From the NCBI RefSeq assembly GCF_006438915.1, contig NZ_RCZE01000005.1, positions 248,001 through 312,000 of the forward strand: a stretch of 64,000 nt of DNA. The letters are read 5' to 3'. Under the pieces are notes generated by a model, which worked only from the letters and a program-made list of their open reading frames with translations, did no database searches and had not been told where the DNA came from. Source of the DNA: Pseudomonas arsenicoxydans. Its GTDB lineage: Bacteria > Pseudomonadota > Gammaproteobacteria > Pseudomonadales > Pseudomonadaceae. Shown here piece by piece: positions 16,206 through 25,044 of this stretch (position 1 is its first letter; every line of letters starts with the position of its first letter). Position numbers and translations under genes: made by a program.

Positions 16206-17561
16206 ATGAAGCCGGTAGTCATCATCGGTGCCGGCCCTGCCGGGATTCGGGCGGCGCAGACGCTGGTTGCGCAGGGCGTTCGCCCGGTGTTGCTGGATGA
16301 AGCCGCACGCGGTGGCGGGCAGATTTATCGGCGTCAGCCGGCCAACTTCAAACGCTCGGCGGTCAAGTTGTATGGCTTCGAAGCGCGCAAGGCCAAGGCG
16401 CTGCATCAGACCCTCGATACGTTGCGCGAACAACTCGACTATCGGCCCGACACCTTGGTGTGGAACGCCGAAGCGGATGCGCTCGACACGCTGCATGAAG
16501 GTCGCGCCGCACGCATCGAGTTCTCCCGCGTGATTGTCGCCACGGGCGCCACCGATCGCATCCTGCCCGTGCAAGGCTGGACATTGCCCGGCGTCTACAG
16601 CCTCGGCGCCGCGCAGATCGCTCTGAAATTCCAGGGCTGCGCCATTGGCGAACGCGTGGTGTTCGCCGGCAGCGGTCCGTTGCTGTACCTGGTCGCGTAT
16701 CAATACGCCAAGGCCGGTGCGAAGGTGGTCGCGGTGCTCGACAGTTCGCCGTTCAGTGCTCAGGTCCGCGCCCTGCCCGGCTTGCTCTCGCAACCGGCGA
16801 CGCTGGCCAAGGGTATTTATTACCGCAGCTGGCTGAGCGCTCACGGCATCCCGGTGCATCAGGGCGCCACCTTGCAACGCATCGATGGCGAACAGCGCGT
16901 GCGGTCGCTGAACTGGTCCGATGCAAAGGGCGAACATCAACTGGCGTGCGACGCCGTCGCATTCGCCCATGGCTTGCGCAGTGAAACCCAACTCGCCGAT
17001 TTGCTCGGCTGCGAATTTGCCTGGAACCCGCTCAACCGCGCCTGGCTGCCGCAACGTGACAGGGCCGGACGCAGCAGTGTCGCCGAGGTGTATCTGGCCG
17101 GAGATGGCGCTGGAATCATGGGCGCCGATGCTGCGGAAATGGCCGGTGAACGGGCGGCGTTGGCGGTGCTCGAAGACAACGGCCACCCGATCGCGCCACA
17201 GCGTTGCGTCCAGCTGGAGCAATCGCTCACTCGGATAAACACCTTTCGCAAAGGGCTGGAACAGGCCTTCATCTTCCCTGAACACTGGGCAGCCAACACC
17301 GCGGACGAGGTGATGATCTGCCGCTGCGAAGAAGTGCGCGCTGGTGACATCCGGCAGGTCGTGCGCGAAGGCCACTGGGAAATCAACCGGGTCAAAGCCC
17401 ATTGCCGCGCGGGCATGGGCCGCTGCCAAGGGCGCATGTGCGGCGCGGCCACCGCAGAAATCATTGCCGGCGAGAGCCAGCGCGCCGTGTCGCAAATCGG
17501 TCGGCTCCGCGCGCAGGCGCCGGTCAAGCCGCTGCCGTTTGGCCTGGAGGTCGAATCGTGA
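16206..17561 (+). CDS. FAD/NAD(P)-binding subunit with BFD-like [2Fe-2S] domain, HcnB/OoxA-type
   Basis: 451 residues from the ATG at 16206 (a GTG three codons earlier is also possible). N-terminal FAD Rossmann motif VIIGAGPAGIRAAQTLVAQG, second FAD motif VIVATGATDRILPVQGW, an NAD-type motif VVFAGSGPLLYLVAYQYAKAG, and a C-terminal BFD-like iron-sulfur domain with CRCEEV, then HCRAGMGRCQGRMCG. This order matches HcnB, opine oxidase subunit A and related dye-linked dehydrogenases. Probably passes electrons from the DAO subunit to the respiratory chain. Confidence 0.88.
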   Translation: MKPVVIIGAGPAGIRAAQTLVAQGVRPVLLDEAARGGGQIYRRQPANFKRSAVKLYGFEARKAKALHQTLDTLREQLDYRPDTLVWNAEADALDTLHEGRAARIEFSRVIVATGATDRILPVQGWTLPGVYSLGAAQIALKFQGCAIGERVVFAGSGPLLYLVAYQYAKAGAKVVAVLDSSPFSAQVRALPGLLSQPATLAKGIYYRSWLSAHGIPVHQGATLQRIDGEQRVRSLNWSDAKGEHQLACDAVAFAHGLRSETQLADLLGCEFAWNPLNRAWLPQRDRAGRSSVAEVYLAGDGAGIMGADAAEMAGERAALAVLEDNGHPIAPQRCVQLEQSLTRINTFRKGLEQAFIFPEHWAANTADEVMICRCEEVRAGDIRQVVREGHWEINRVKAHCRAGMGRCQGRMCGAATAEIIAGESQRAVSQIGRLRAQAPVKPLPFGLEVES

Positions 17562-18673
17562 TTGAAGTCGACGCCATCATCATCGGCGGCGGCATTGTCG
17601 GTGCCTCGGCCGCGCTGTTTCTCAGCAAAGCCGGACGTCGCGTGGCATTGCTGGAGCGGGATTTTTGCGGTTCGCATTCCAGCGGCGTCAACTATGGCGG
17701 CGTGCGGCGTCAGGGTCGGCCGCTGTCGCAATTGCCCTTGTCGCAACGGGCGCACGAAATCTGGGGACAACTGCCACAGTTGATTGGCATCGACGGTGAA
17801 TATCAGCGCAGCGGCCATTTGAAGCTCGCACGCAGCCTCGACGACTTGCGCGCATTGCAGGATTACGCCGCCAGCAGCCAGGGTTTCGGCCTCGATTTGC
17901 AGCTACTGGATCGCACTGAATTACGCGCACGTTTTCCTTGGGTCGGCGATGTCGCCGTCGGCGCTTCGTATTGCCCCGACGACGGTCACGCCAACCCGCG
18001 ACTGGTCTCCCCCGCCTTTGCCCAAGCCGCGCGGCGCCACGGCGCACAGGTTCATGAGCAATGTGCCGTCTCTGCCGTTGAGCATGACGGCCAACGCTTT
18101 CGGGTCAGCAGCCAAAGCGGTCTGGAACTGCACGCGCCGTGGCTGCTGAACTGCGCCGGCGCCTGGGCCGGCCGCCTCGCTGAACAGTTCGGCGAAGCGG
18201 TGCCCATGCATGCCGGCCACCCGGCGATGCTGGTCACCGAACCGTTGCCGTTGGTGATGAACGCCAGCACCGGCGTCGAAGGCGGCGGTATTTATGCCCG
18301 CCAGGTCGCTCGCGGCAATTGCGTGCTCGGCGGTGGCCAGGGTTTTGCCCTCGACGCGGCCCGGGCGCGTCCCGGCCAACAGGCGGTGATCGAAATCCTG
18401 CGTCAGGCCGTCGAGCTCTATCCGTTTCTTGAAGGCGCCCAGGCGATTCGCACCTGGAGCGGCACCGAAGGTTATCTGCCCGACCGCCAACCGGTGATCG
18501 GCCACAGCAGCACTCAACCCGGGCTATTGCACGCGTTCGGCTTTGCCGGTGCGGGCTTCCAGATCGGGCCGGCGGTGGGCCAGGCACTCACCGAGATCAT
18601 CTGCAACGGCGCCCCGTCGACGTCGCTGGATGCGTTTTCCATCACCCGGTTTCACTCCATTTCCGTAGCTTGA
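17558..18673 (+). CDS. DAO-family FAD-dependent oxidoreductase subunit, HcnC/OoxB-type
   Basis: 371 residues from a GTG start at 17558 with TGGAGG 7 bp upstream; it overlaps the previous stop (GTGA). FAD motif DAIIIGGGIVGASAALFLSKAGRRVALLE, and a C-terminal DAO end GLLHAFGFAGAGFQIGPAVGQ. In the family this subunit binds and oxidises the amino acid, imino acid or opine. Completes the three-subunit enzyme with the 2Fe-2S and BFD proteins. The substrate is not deducible; linkage to a PotABCD-type importer suggests an opine, a D-amino acid or a proline derivative. Confidence 0.87.
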   Translation: MIEVDAIIIGGGIVGASAALFLSKAGRRVALLERDFCGSHSSGVNYGGVRRQGRPLSQLPLSQRAHEIWGQLPQLIGIDGEYQRSGHLKLARSLDDLRALQDYAASSQGFGLDLQLLDRTELRARFPWVGDVAVGASYCPDDGHANPRLVSPAFAQAARRHGAQVHEQCAVSAVEHDGQRFRVSSQSGLELHAPWLLNCAGAWAGRLAEQFGEAVPMHAGHPAMLVTEPLPLVMNASTGVEGGGIYARQVARGNCVLGGGQGFALDAARARPGQQAVIEILRQAVELYPFLEGAQAIRTWSGTEGYLPDRQPVIGHSSTQPGLLHAFGFAGAGFQIGPAVGQALTEIICNGAPSTSLDAFSITRFHSISVA

Positions 18674-18691
18674 TAGAGGAAGGTCGCGCCA

Positions 18692-19738
18692 ATGAATCAT
18701 TTCAAACGCACTGCACTGCTCGGACTTTCATGCCTGAGCGCCCTGCTCACGGTGACCCAGGCTCACGCCGAGCCGACGCTTTACCTGGGCATGAACGGCG
18801 GGACCATGGAGCGGCTGTACGCCGACAAGGTGTTGCCGGTTTTCGAAAAAGCCAACAACGTCAAAGTGGTCATCGTGCCGGGCACCTCCGCCGACATCCT
18901 GGCCAAGGTCCAGGCCAGCAAAGGCAACCCGCAGTTGCACGTGATGTTCCTCGACGACGGCATCATGTACCGCGCCATCGCCATGGGCCTGTGCGACAAG
19001 CTTGAGGACAGCCCGACCCTGGCGCAGATTCCGGCCAAGGGCCGAATCAAGGATCAGGCCGTGGCGGTCAGCCTCGGCGTTACCGGGCTGGCGTACAACA
19101 CCCGGTTGTTCAAGGAGAAAGGCTGGAGCGCGCCGACGTCGTGGATGGACATGGCCGACCCGCGCTTCAAGGACAAACTGGTGTTCCAGTCGATGGCCTC
19201 GTCGACCTTCGGCCTGCACGGTTTCCTGATGTTCAACCGCATTCAGGGCGGCAGCGAAACCGACGTCGAGCCGGGCTTCAAGGCCTGGCCGAACACCGTC
19301 GGGCGCAACGTGCTGGAATACATTCCGAGCTCGGCGAAAATTTCCGAAATGCTCCAGACCGACGAAGCCGCACTGTTCCCGCTGACCCCGACTCAAGTCA
19401 CCGCGCTGAAGCTCAAAGGCATGCCGGTCGAGTACGCACAACCGAAGGAAGGCGCCGTGGTGCTCAACGTCGCGGAGTGCGCCATCGCCAACAACACCCA
19501 GCCAGAACTGGCGCAAAAACTCGCCGCGTTTTTGCTGACGCCTGAAGCGCAAGCTGCCGCACTCGAGGACGGCGACCAGATCCCGTCCAACCCGAACACC
19601 CCGACCACCGACAAGACGCGCGGCCAGGTCGAGGCGATGAAGCAGTACCTGGAAACAGCGATTGCCATCGATTGGGATCAGGTCAACGAACTGCGCCCGG
19701 CGTGGAACGACCGCTGGAATCGCACTATTGAGCGGTAG
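18692..19738 (+). CDS. ABC transporter periplasmic substrate-binding protein, PotD-like
   Basis: 348 residues with a cleavable signal peptide (KRTALLGLSCLSALLTVTQAHA, cleaved near 27). The mature part follows the Fe/polyamine-type binding-protein pattern: LGMNGGTMERLYADKVLPVFEKANNVKVVIVPGTS, LDDGIMYRAIAMG, VSLGVTGLAYNTRLF, QTDEAALFPLTPTQV. It delivers substrate to the permeases at 14041-15711. Being last in the operon after the dehydrogenase genes is common in catabolic cassettes of this class. Confidence 0.9.
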   Translation: MNHFKRTALLGLSCLSALLTVTQAHAEPTLYLGMNGGTMERLYADKVLPVFEKANNVKVVIVPGTSADILAKVQASKGNPQLHVMFLDDGIMYRAIAMGLCDKLEDSPTLAQIPAKGRIKDQAVAVSLGVTGLAYNTRLFKEKGWSAPTSWMDMADPRFKDKLVFQSMASSTFGLHGFLMFNRIQGGSETDVEPGFKAWPNTVGRNVLEYIPSSAKISEMLQTDEAALFPLTPTQVTALKLKGMPVEYAQPKEGAVVLNVAECAIANNTQPELAQKLAAFLLTPEAQAAALEDGDQIPSNPNTPTTDKTRGQVEAMKQYLETAIAIDWDQVNELRPAWNDRWNRTIER

Positions 19739-19756
19739 ATAACCGACGGGGGTTCC

Positions 19757-19887
19757 TGTGGCGAGGGAGCTTGCTCCCGCTGGGCTGCGCAGCGGCCCCA
19801 TCCCGGCAGCGCGGTGTGTCAGGTAGACCGCGCTGACAGGATTTACGACTGCTGCGCAGCCGAGCGGGAGCAAGCTCCCTCGCCACA
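19757..19887. repeat. REP inverted pair, class B
   Basis: TGTGGCGAGGGAGCTTGCTC core with a GGGCTGCGCAGC extension, mirrored about 90 bp later. Lies after the substrate-binding gene and occupies most of the 303-bp gap 19739-20041. Confidence 0.88.
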
Positions 19888-19968
19888 AAAGCCCTGCCGT
19901 ATCTAGCCTCTCATGTTGAATTGCCCCAACGGCGCTCAACCAATCCGTTTCGTCCGTCGACATGACTG

Positions 19969-19986
19969 GATGGGCAATTACCCATC
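19969..19986. other. Small dyad upstream of the ZapE-like gene
   Basis: GATGGG / CCCATC around CAATTA, followed by GGTTACACTACG, which could contain a -10 element (TACACT). Probable promoter region of the gene at 20042; no clear -35. Confidence 0.25.
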
Positions 19987-20041
19987 TGGTTACACTACGC
20001 CGCCGCTGCTCGGGGAGCCGGCCTGACGACTTCGGGGTGAC

Positions 20042-21178
20042 ATGACAATGGCCGCTCGACCGCCCAGCCGTTCGCGACTGACACCACGCTTGCCTTCCTT
20101 GCGCAGCCTTTTCGGCAAGGCGCTTGCCTCGCCTGCCAGCGGCACGGCAGCCGGTAAAGCCGTCCACGATTACTTCCGCCAGAAAGCCCACGCCCAGGGC
20201 TACACCCTCAGTCACAGCCAGCAGCAAGTGATCGACTGCATGGCGCAACACGCCACCGCGCTCCTCGGCGCGTCGACGAAAGCGCTCCCCGGTCTTTATT
20301 TGCACGGCGCGGTTGGACGCGGCAAAAGCTGGTTGCTCGACGGCTTTTTCCAGGCGATTGCGCTCGAGCAAAAGCAGCGACTGCACTTCCACGAATTCTT
20401 TGCCCGCTTGCATCAGGGCATGTTCACCCATCGCGATCAGCCCGATGCGCTGGCCTTCACCCTCGATGAACTGCTGTGCGATTGCCGGGTGTTGTGTTTC
20501 GACGAGTTTCACGTCCATGACATTGGCGATGCAATGCTCATCACGCGGCTGTTCAAGGCGCTGTTTCGTCGCGGCATTCTGCTGCTGGTGACGTCCAATT
20601 ATCCGCCGGAAGGTTTGTTACCCAACCCGCTCTACCACGCACGTTTCAAGCCGGTCATCGACCTGATCCACGCCCGCATGCAAGTGATGGAAGTCGGAGG
20701 CCCGCATGACTACCGCAGTCAGGTCAGAACCCATGCGCAGCAGGTGTTTACCCAAGGCCGGTATGTCTGGCCGGGCAGCGTGGCGCAGCGTCAGGCGTTG
20801 AACCTGCCTGAACGCGTCACCCCGCCGTTGCAACTGGCGGTCGGCACCCGGCACCTTCAAGCGCGGCATTGCGAAGAGCGGGCCATCGGCTTCACCTTTG
20901 ACGATCTGTGCGAACACCCCACGGCCGTCATGGATTACCTGGAATTGTGCCGGCGCTTCGATCACTGGATCATCGACGAACTGCCGAACCTCGCCGACTG
21001 TTCGATCGCCGCACAGCAGCGGTTTATGAACTTGATCGACGTTCTATACGATCAGGACAAACACCTGACGCTGCTCGGCCAGCAATCATTGCGCGAAAGC
21101 CTCGGCGGCGATGCCATCGATCTGGCGCGCACGCGCAGCCGCTTGGGCCAGTTGCTGGAAGTGCGCGCACCGGCCTGA
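20042..21178 (+). CDS. AFG1-like AAA ATPase, ZapE family
   Basis: 378 residues. Walker A HGAVGRGKSW (near 90), FHEFFARLHQ, Walker B VLCFDEFHVHDIGDAM, sensor-like LLVTSNYPPEGLLPN and arginine-containing HARFKPVID. This is the AFG1/ZapE pattern. ZapE binds the Z-ring in E. coli and promotes constriction under stress. The sequence has a longer N-terminus and diverges in the Walker region from the canonical enzyme, so it may be a second ZapE-type paralogue. The ATG at 20048 is an alternative start. Confidence 0.82.
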   Translation: MTMAARPPSRSRLTPRLPSLRSLFGKALASPASGTAAGKAVHDYFRQKAHAQGYTLSHSQQQVIDCMAQHATALLGASTKALPGLYLHGAVGRGKSWLLDGFFQAIALEQKQRLHFHEFFARLHQGMFTHRDQPDALAFTLDELLCDCRVLCFDEFHVHDIGDAMLITRLFKALFRRGILLLVTSNYPPEGLLPNPLYHARFKPVIDLIHARMQVMEVGGPHDYRSQVRTHAQQVFTQGRYVWPGSVAQRQALNLPERVTPPLQLAVGTRHLQARHCEERAIGFTFDDLCEHPTAVMDYLELCRRFDHWIIDELPNLADCSIAAQQRFMNLIDVLYDQDKHLTLLGQQSLRESLGGDAIDLARTRSRLGQLLEVRAPA

Positions 21179-21258
21179 CAGGCGAGCCTCCTTTACCGCT
21201 ATCATGTCGCCCATTTCCAGGCCCCCGCGCCTTTCTCTGATCAATAGCGAACCCGCCC

Positions 21259-22572
21259 ATGGATACCCTCGCCCAACTGCGCGCCGGCCAATTGACTGGC
21301 ATCACCCGCCTGGACCTGGCCTGCGGCCTGACAGAATTCCCGCGGGAAATTTTCGACCTGGCGGACTCGCTGGAGGTGCTCAACCTCAGCGGCAACGCCT
21401 TGCGCAGCCTGCCGAATGACCTGCATCGCCTGACCCGTTTACGCGTGCTGTTCTGCTCGGACAACCTGTTCACCGAACTGCCCGCGTGCCTGGGCCAATG
21501 CGCCGCGTTGACGATGATCGGCTTCAGGTCCAATGCCATCGAAACGGTTCCTGCCGCCGCGCTGCCGCCGTTGCTGCGCTGGTTGATCCTGACTGACAAC
21601 CGCATCACTGAACTGCCCACCGAACTGGGCGACCGCCCGAACCTGCAAAAACTCATGCTCGCCGGCAATCGCTTGCAGCGCCTGCCCCGCAGCTTGAGCC
21701 AGTGCCATCGACTCGAACTGATCCGCATCGCCGCCAATCAGTTCAAGGAACTGCCCGAATGGCTGCTGGCCCTGCCCAGCCTGACGTGGCTGGCGTATGC
21801 CGGTAATCCGCTGGAAACCGAAGCGGATGCCGCAGCACTGGAAGCCACACCGCGGATTCCCTGGGAGCAATTGCACCTGGAGCAGCAATTGGGCGAAGGC
21901 GCTTCGGGGGTGATTCATCGGGCCACCTGGGCGCAACCGGGGCAACCGGCCACGCAGGTTGCGGTCAAGCTCTACAAGGGCGAAATGACCAGCGATGGTT
22001 CGCCCCTACACGAAATGAACGCCTGCATCACCGCCGGCCTTCACCCGAACCTGATCCGCGTCGAAGGCCGAATCGTCGGTCATCCCGAGCAACAGGCCGG
22101 GCTGGTGATGCAACTGATCGATCCGAGTTATCGCAACCTGGCCGCGCTGCCGAGCCTGGCGTCCTGCACGCGGGACGTCTACACCGATGACACCCGCTTC
22201 AGCGCGGGCGTGGCAATGCGCATCGCCCATGGCATCGCCTCGGTGGCCAGGCATTTGCACCAACACGGCATCACCCACGGCGACCTTTACGGCCACAATA
22301 TCCTGTGGAACGAGGACGGTGATTGCCTGCTGGGGGATTTTGGCGCCGCGTCTTTCCACGCGACCGTCGACAGCCCTGAAAGCCGGGCGCTGCAACGGAT
22401 CGAGGTGCGGGCGTTTGGGGTGTTGCTGGGGGAATTGCTGGAGCGCATCGACTCGGGGTTGAGCGATGTTGCGCGTGAGGAGCTGGAAGTGTTGCAGGAA
22501 CGCTGCTGTCACCCCGAAGTGCTGAAGCGGCCGGGGTTTGGCGAGATTGTGCGGGAGCTGCAAGATAGGTGA
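21259..22572 (+). CDS. Leucine-rich repeat / protein kinase fusion
   Basis: 437 residues in two parts. Residues 15-195 are about seven LRR units (LxxLxLSGNALRSLPNDL, LTMIGFRSNAIETVPA, LQKLMLAGNRLQRLPRSL). Residues 205-437 are a kinase domain: Gly loop QLGEGASGVIHRA, Lys in VAVKLYK, a C-helix Glu in PLHEMNACITAGLHPNLIR, catalytic loop HGDLYGHN (HGD replaces HRD and the lysine two residues after Asp is replaced) and DFG in LLGDFGAASF. Metal ligands N and D are kept, so it may be active. No membrane segment. Located 80 bp after the ZapE-like gene. Such LRR-kinases occur in pseudomonads; I know of no established role. Confidence 0.85.
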   Translation: MDTLAQLRAGQLTGITRLDLACGLTEFPREIFDLADSLEVLNLSGNALRSLPNDLHRLTRLRVLFCSDNLFTELPACLGQCAALTMIGFRSNAIETVPAAALPPLLRWLILTDNRITELPTELGDRPNLQKLMLAGNRLQRLPRSLSQCHRLELIRIAANQFKELPEWLLALPSLTWLAYAGNPLETEADAAALEATPRIPWEQLHLEQQLGEGASGVIHRATWAQPGQPATQVAVKLYKGEMTSDGSPLHEMNACITAGLHPNLIRVEGRIVGHPEQQAGLVMQLIDPSYRNLAALPSLASCTRDVYTDDTRFSAGVAMRIAHGIASVARHLHQHGITHGDLYGHNILWNEDGDCLLGDFGAASFHATVDSPESRALQRIEVRAFGVLLGELLERIDSGLSDVAREELEVLQERCCHPEVLKRPGFGEIVRELQDR

Positions 22573-22581
22573 CCGCTTTGC

Positions 22582-22668
22582 GGCCATTCGCGAGCAAGCC
22601 CGCTCCCACACTAGATCTATGTCGCACTGAAGATTAAATGTGGGAGCGGGCTTGCTCGCGAAGGCGGC
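22582..22668. repeat. REPIN, class A
   Basis: Cores in inverted order (TTCGCGAGCAAGCCCGCTCC ... mirrored at 22639-22668) lie between the convergent LRR-kinase and YebC-family genes. Confidence 0.9.
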
Positions 22669-22702
22669 CTGTCAGACGACAAAGCCGCACCTGCTGGAAT
22701 AC

Positions 22703-23410
22703 TTAACCCGCCAGACCGACAAACATATCCTGCACATCATCATGGTTGTCGAGGCCTTCAAGGAACGCTTCAACCTCAGCCATCTGCTCATCGCTCAAAC
22801 CGCTGACCGGGTTTTTCGGCTGGTAGCCCAGTTTCGCCGCCAACACCGTGAAACCCTGCTCCGGCAGTGCTTTTTGCACCGCGTCCAGGTCCGCAGGTTC
22901 GGTCAGGAACAGGGTAGTGCCCTCTTCTTCACCTGGCTCAAAATCCTGGGCACCGGCTTCAATCGCCGCCATTTCCGGGTCGGCGTCCGGGCTGTCCGGG
23001 GACGCTTCGATCATGCCGACATGGTTGAAGTCCCACGCCACCGAGCCGGAAGCGCCCAGTTGGCCCTTGCGGAACGCCACGCGGATTTCCGCCACAGTGC
23101 GGTTGATGTTATCGGTCACACATTCAACGATCAGCGGCACCTGATGCGGGGCGAAGCCTTCGTAAGTCACGCGATGGTATTGCACGGTTTCGCCCAACAG
23201 GCCCGCGCCTTTCTTGATCGCGCGATCCAGGGTTTCCTTGGGCATCGAGGCTTTCTTGGCCTGCTCAACCACAAGTCGCAGGTGTGCGTTGGTGGCGGTA
23301 TCGGCGCCGTTGCGCGCAGCAATGGTGATTTCTTTCACCAGTTTGCCGAAAATCTTGCCCTTGGCGTTGGATGCCGCTTCTTTGTGTTTAACCTTCCACT
23401 GTGCGCCCAT
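22703..23410 (-). CDS. YebC/PmpR (TACO1) family protein
   Basis: 235 residues. Family motifs: [50 protein letters not shown] (N-terminal domain), [42 protein letters not shown]. Members bind DNA or act at ribosomes stalled on proline-rich codons. The start [14 protein letters not shown] and overall pattern resemble the YeeN-type branch rather than the ruvC-linked YebC, so this is probably the second family copy in the genome. Single-gene unit. Confidence 0.88.
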   Translation of the reverse strand: MGAQWKVKHKEAASNAKGKIFGKLVKEITIAARNGADTATNAHLRLVVEQAKKASMPKETLDRAIKKGAGLLGETVQYHRVTYEGFAPHQVPLIVECVTDNINRTVAEIRVAFRKGQLGASGSVAWDFNHVGMIEASPDSPDADPEMAAIEAGAQDFEPGEEEGTTLFLTEPADLDAVQKALPEQGFTVLAAKLGYQPKNPVSGLSDEQMAEVEAFLEGLDNHDDVQDMFVGLAG

Positions 23411-23625
23411 TACTCACTCTCTTGATCTGTGGCGCCGAGACATCTATTGGCCGACGCGTTGCGCAAGTTTATACGGCCTAAAGTTGGCAATCGACCAAAA
23501 AATGCGGACGGGTCCGCTGGCTTCACCGATCGACATTTTCGCCAGCACTCGTAGGGCGATTCTGAAACAGCGATTTGCGGTGACCATTAAGGGGCGCGGT
23601 TTCGTACCCTTCGCGTCCGGAATCC

Positions 23626-25044
23626 ATGGCAGAAGCGCACTCGATGCACAACGACAAGGAAAGTCTCTACACCCTGACCCTCCTCGACAGCGGTTTAAGC
23701 CTGCAGGTGTTGCAATTTCGTGGCGCCGAAGGCCTGAACCGGCCCTACCGGTTCGACATTGAAGTGATTGGCCTGGCACCGGCGATGAACCTCGACCCGT
23801 TGCTGCACCAACCGGCCCTGCTGATGATGGGCGATCGCATCGCTGTTCACGGCATTCTTCACAGCGCCAGCCGTGAACACCGCGGCCCGCATTGCATCGG
23901 CTATCACCTGGTGCTGGTGCCGCACCTGCAAACCCTCGACCGTCACCGCTGCCGTCGGGTGTTTCATCACCTCAGCGTGCCGGCAATCCTGCGTCAATTG
24001 TTCCAGGAACATGCGCTGCCCCAGGACAGCTATCGCCTGGAACTGGCCAGCGTGCACTACCCGCCCCGGCCGTTTTGCATTCAATACGAAGAATCCGACC
24101 TGACACTGATGCAGCGACTCTGCGAAGAAGAAGGCATCCACTATCACTTCGAACACCGGTGCGACGGGCATGTGCTGGTGCTGGCGGATGACAGTCAGGC
24201 ATTCCCCCAGGAACCGATCCTGCTTCCCTTTCATGAGGATGCGCTCAGCGGGACTTCTTTACCGGTGATCAGTGAGCTGTCTCAACGCCACAACGCGCGT
24301 GCCCTGCCTGCCCGCCGCGTCGCCAACAATCGCGGATTTCAGGCAATGGGGAACGGCGCCGCCAACCACACCTTTGGCAAAACATCCCCTTTGACCGGTC
24401 GCCCCGCCCCTGAACAGGCGCACCGCGAGCAGCTCAGTCGCCGCTCACTGGAGCGTCTGCGCTGCCAGCATCGACAGATTGAAGGGCAAAGCAATCAAGC
24501 CGGTTTACGCAGTGGCAGCATCGTGCAAGTGACGGAACATCCTGTGTCGGGCTTCAACGATCAGTGGCTGATCACCGATGTCCAACACGGCGGGCAACAG
24601 CCTTCGATCCTCGCCGACCAACGTCCCCGTCGCTACAGCAATCAGTTCACCGCCATTCCCTGGTCAACGGAATTCAGGCCCGCACTCACACACATTCGGC
24701 CGAGCATTCCGGGCTATCAGCGGGCGGTAGTGCTGGGCGTCGCCGGACAACCGGCAGCGCTGGATGAACAACATCAAATCCACGTGCGGCTGTGGCCCGC
24801 ACTGCAAGAGGACGCGGATGAATCCGCCGGCCTGTGGCTTCCCGTTGCCTTCGCTACACCGCAAGCCGGGATTGATCCCTCCAGCCTGCCGCTGGCCGGC
24901 ACCGAAGTGCTCATCAGCTTTCTCGACAGCGACCCGGATCGCCCGGTGCTGTGCGCCACCGTTTTCAATCCGCCCAAGCCCCGCGCCGCCTATCAACCCC
25001 GCAGCGATGGGCGATTGCTGCTCGATTGGCTGATCAATCGCTAG
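23626..25044 (+). CDS. VgrG-like type VI spike protein lacking a C-terminal needle
   Basis: 472 residues (an in-frame ATG at 23644 is an alternative start). N-terminal gp27-like part: LQVLQFRGAEGLNRPYRFDIEV, FHHLSVPAILRQLFQEHAL, FCIQYEESDLTLMQRLCEEEGIHYHFEH, which is highly characteristic. A gp5 OB-fold follows at about 365-455 (VRLWPALQEDADESAGLWLPVAFATPQAG, AGTEVLISFLDSDPDRPVLCATVFNP). The protein then stops, so the beta-helical needle and any effector extension are missing (typical VgrGs are over 600 residues). No PAAR, effector, immunity or T6SS gene is adjacent: an orphan. Confidence 0.85.
   Translation: MAEAHSMHNDKESLYTLTLLDSGLSLQVLQFRGAEGLNRPYRFDIEVIGLAPAMNLDPLLHQPALLMMGDRIAVHGILHSASREHRGPHCIGYHLVLVPHLQTLDRHRCRRVFHHLSVPAILRQLFQEHALPQDSYRLELASVHYPPRPFCIQYEESDLTLMQRLCEEEGIHYHFEHRCDGHVLVLADDSQAFPQEPILLPFHEDALSGTSLPVISELSQRHNARALPARRVANNRGFQAMGNGAANHTFGKTSPLTGRPAPEQAHREQLSRRSLERLRCQHRQIEGQSNQAGLRSGSIVQVTEHPVSGFNDQWLITDVQHGGQQPSILADQRPRRYSNQFTAIPWSTEFRPALTHIRPSIPGYQRAVVLGVAGQPAALDEQHQIHVRLWPALQEDADESAGLWLPVAFATPQAGIDPSSLPLAGTEVLISFLDSDPDRPVLCATVFNPPKPRAAYQPRSDGRLLLDWLINR

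Noticed and set aside
15719..18673. Hydrogen cyanide synthase (hcnABC)
   Set aside because: Subunit order fits, but the ABC importer in the same operon and the shorter DAO subunit favour an opine/amino-acid enzyme.
18728..20518. Minus-strand ORF (596 codons) from the substrate-binding gene into the ZapE gene
   Set aside because: Runs through a REP element and two real genes in opposite sense.
23626..25044. Prophage or T6SS island around the VgrG-like gene
   Set aside because: No tail, capsid, integrase, sheath, Hcp or TssA-M genes within the window.
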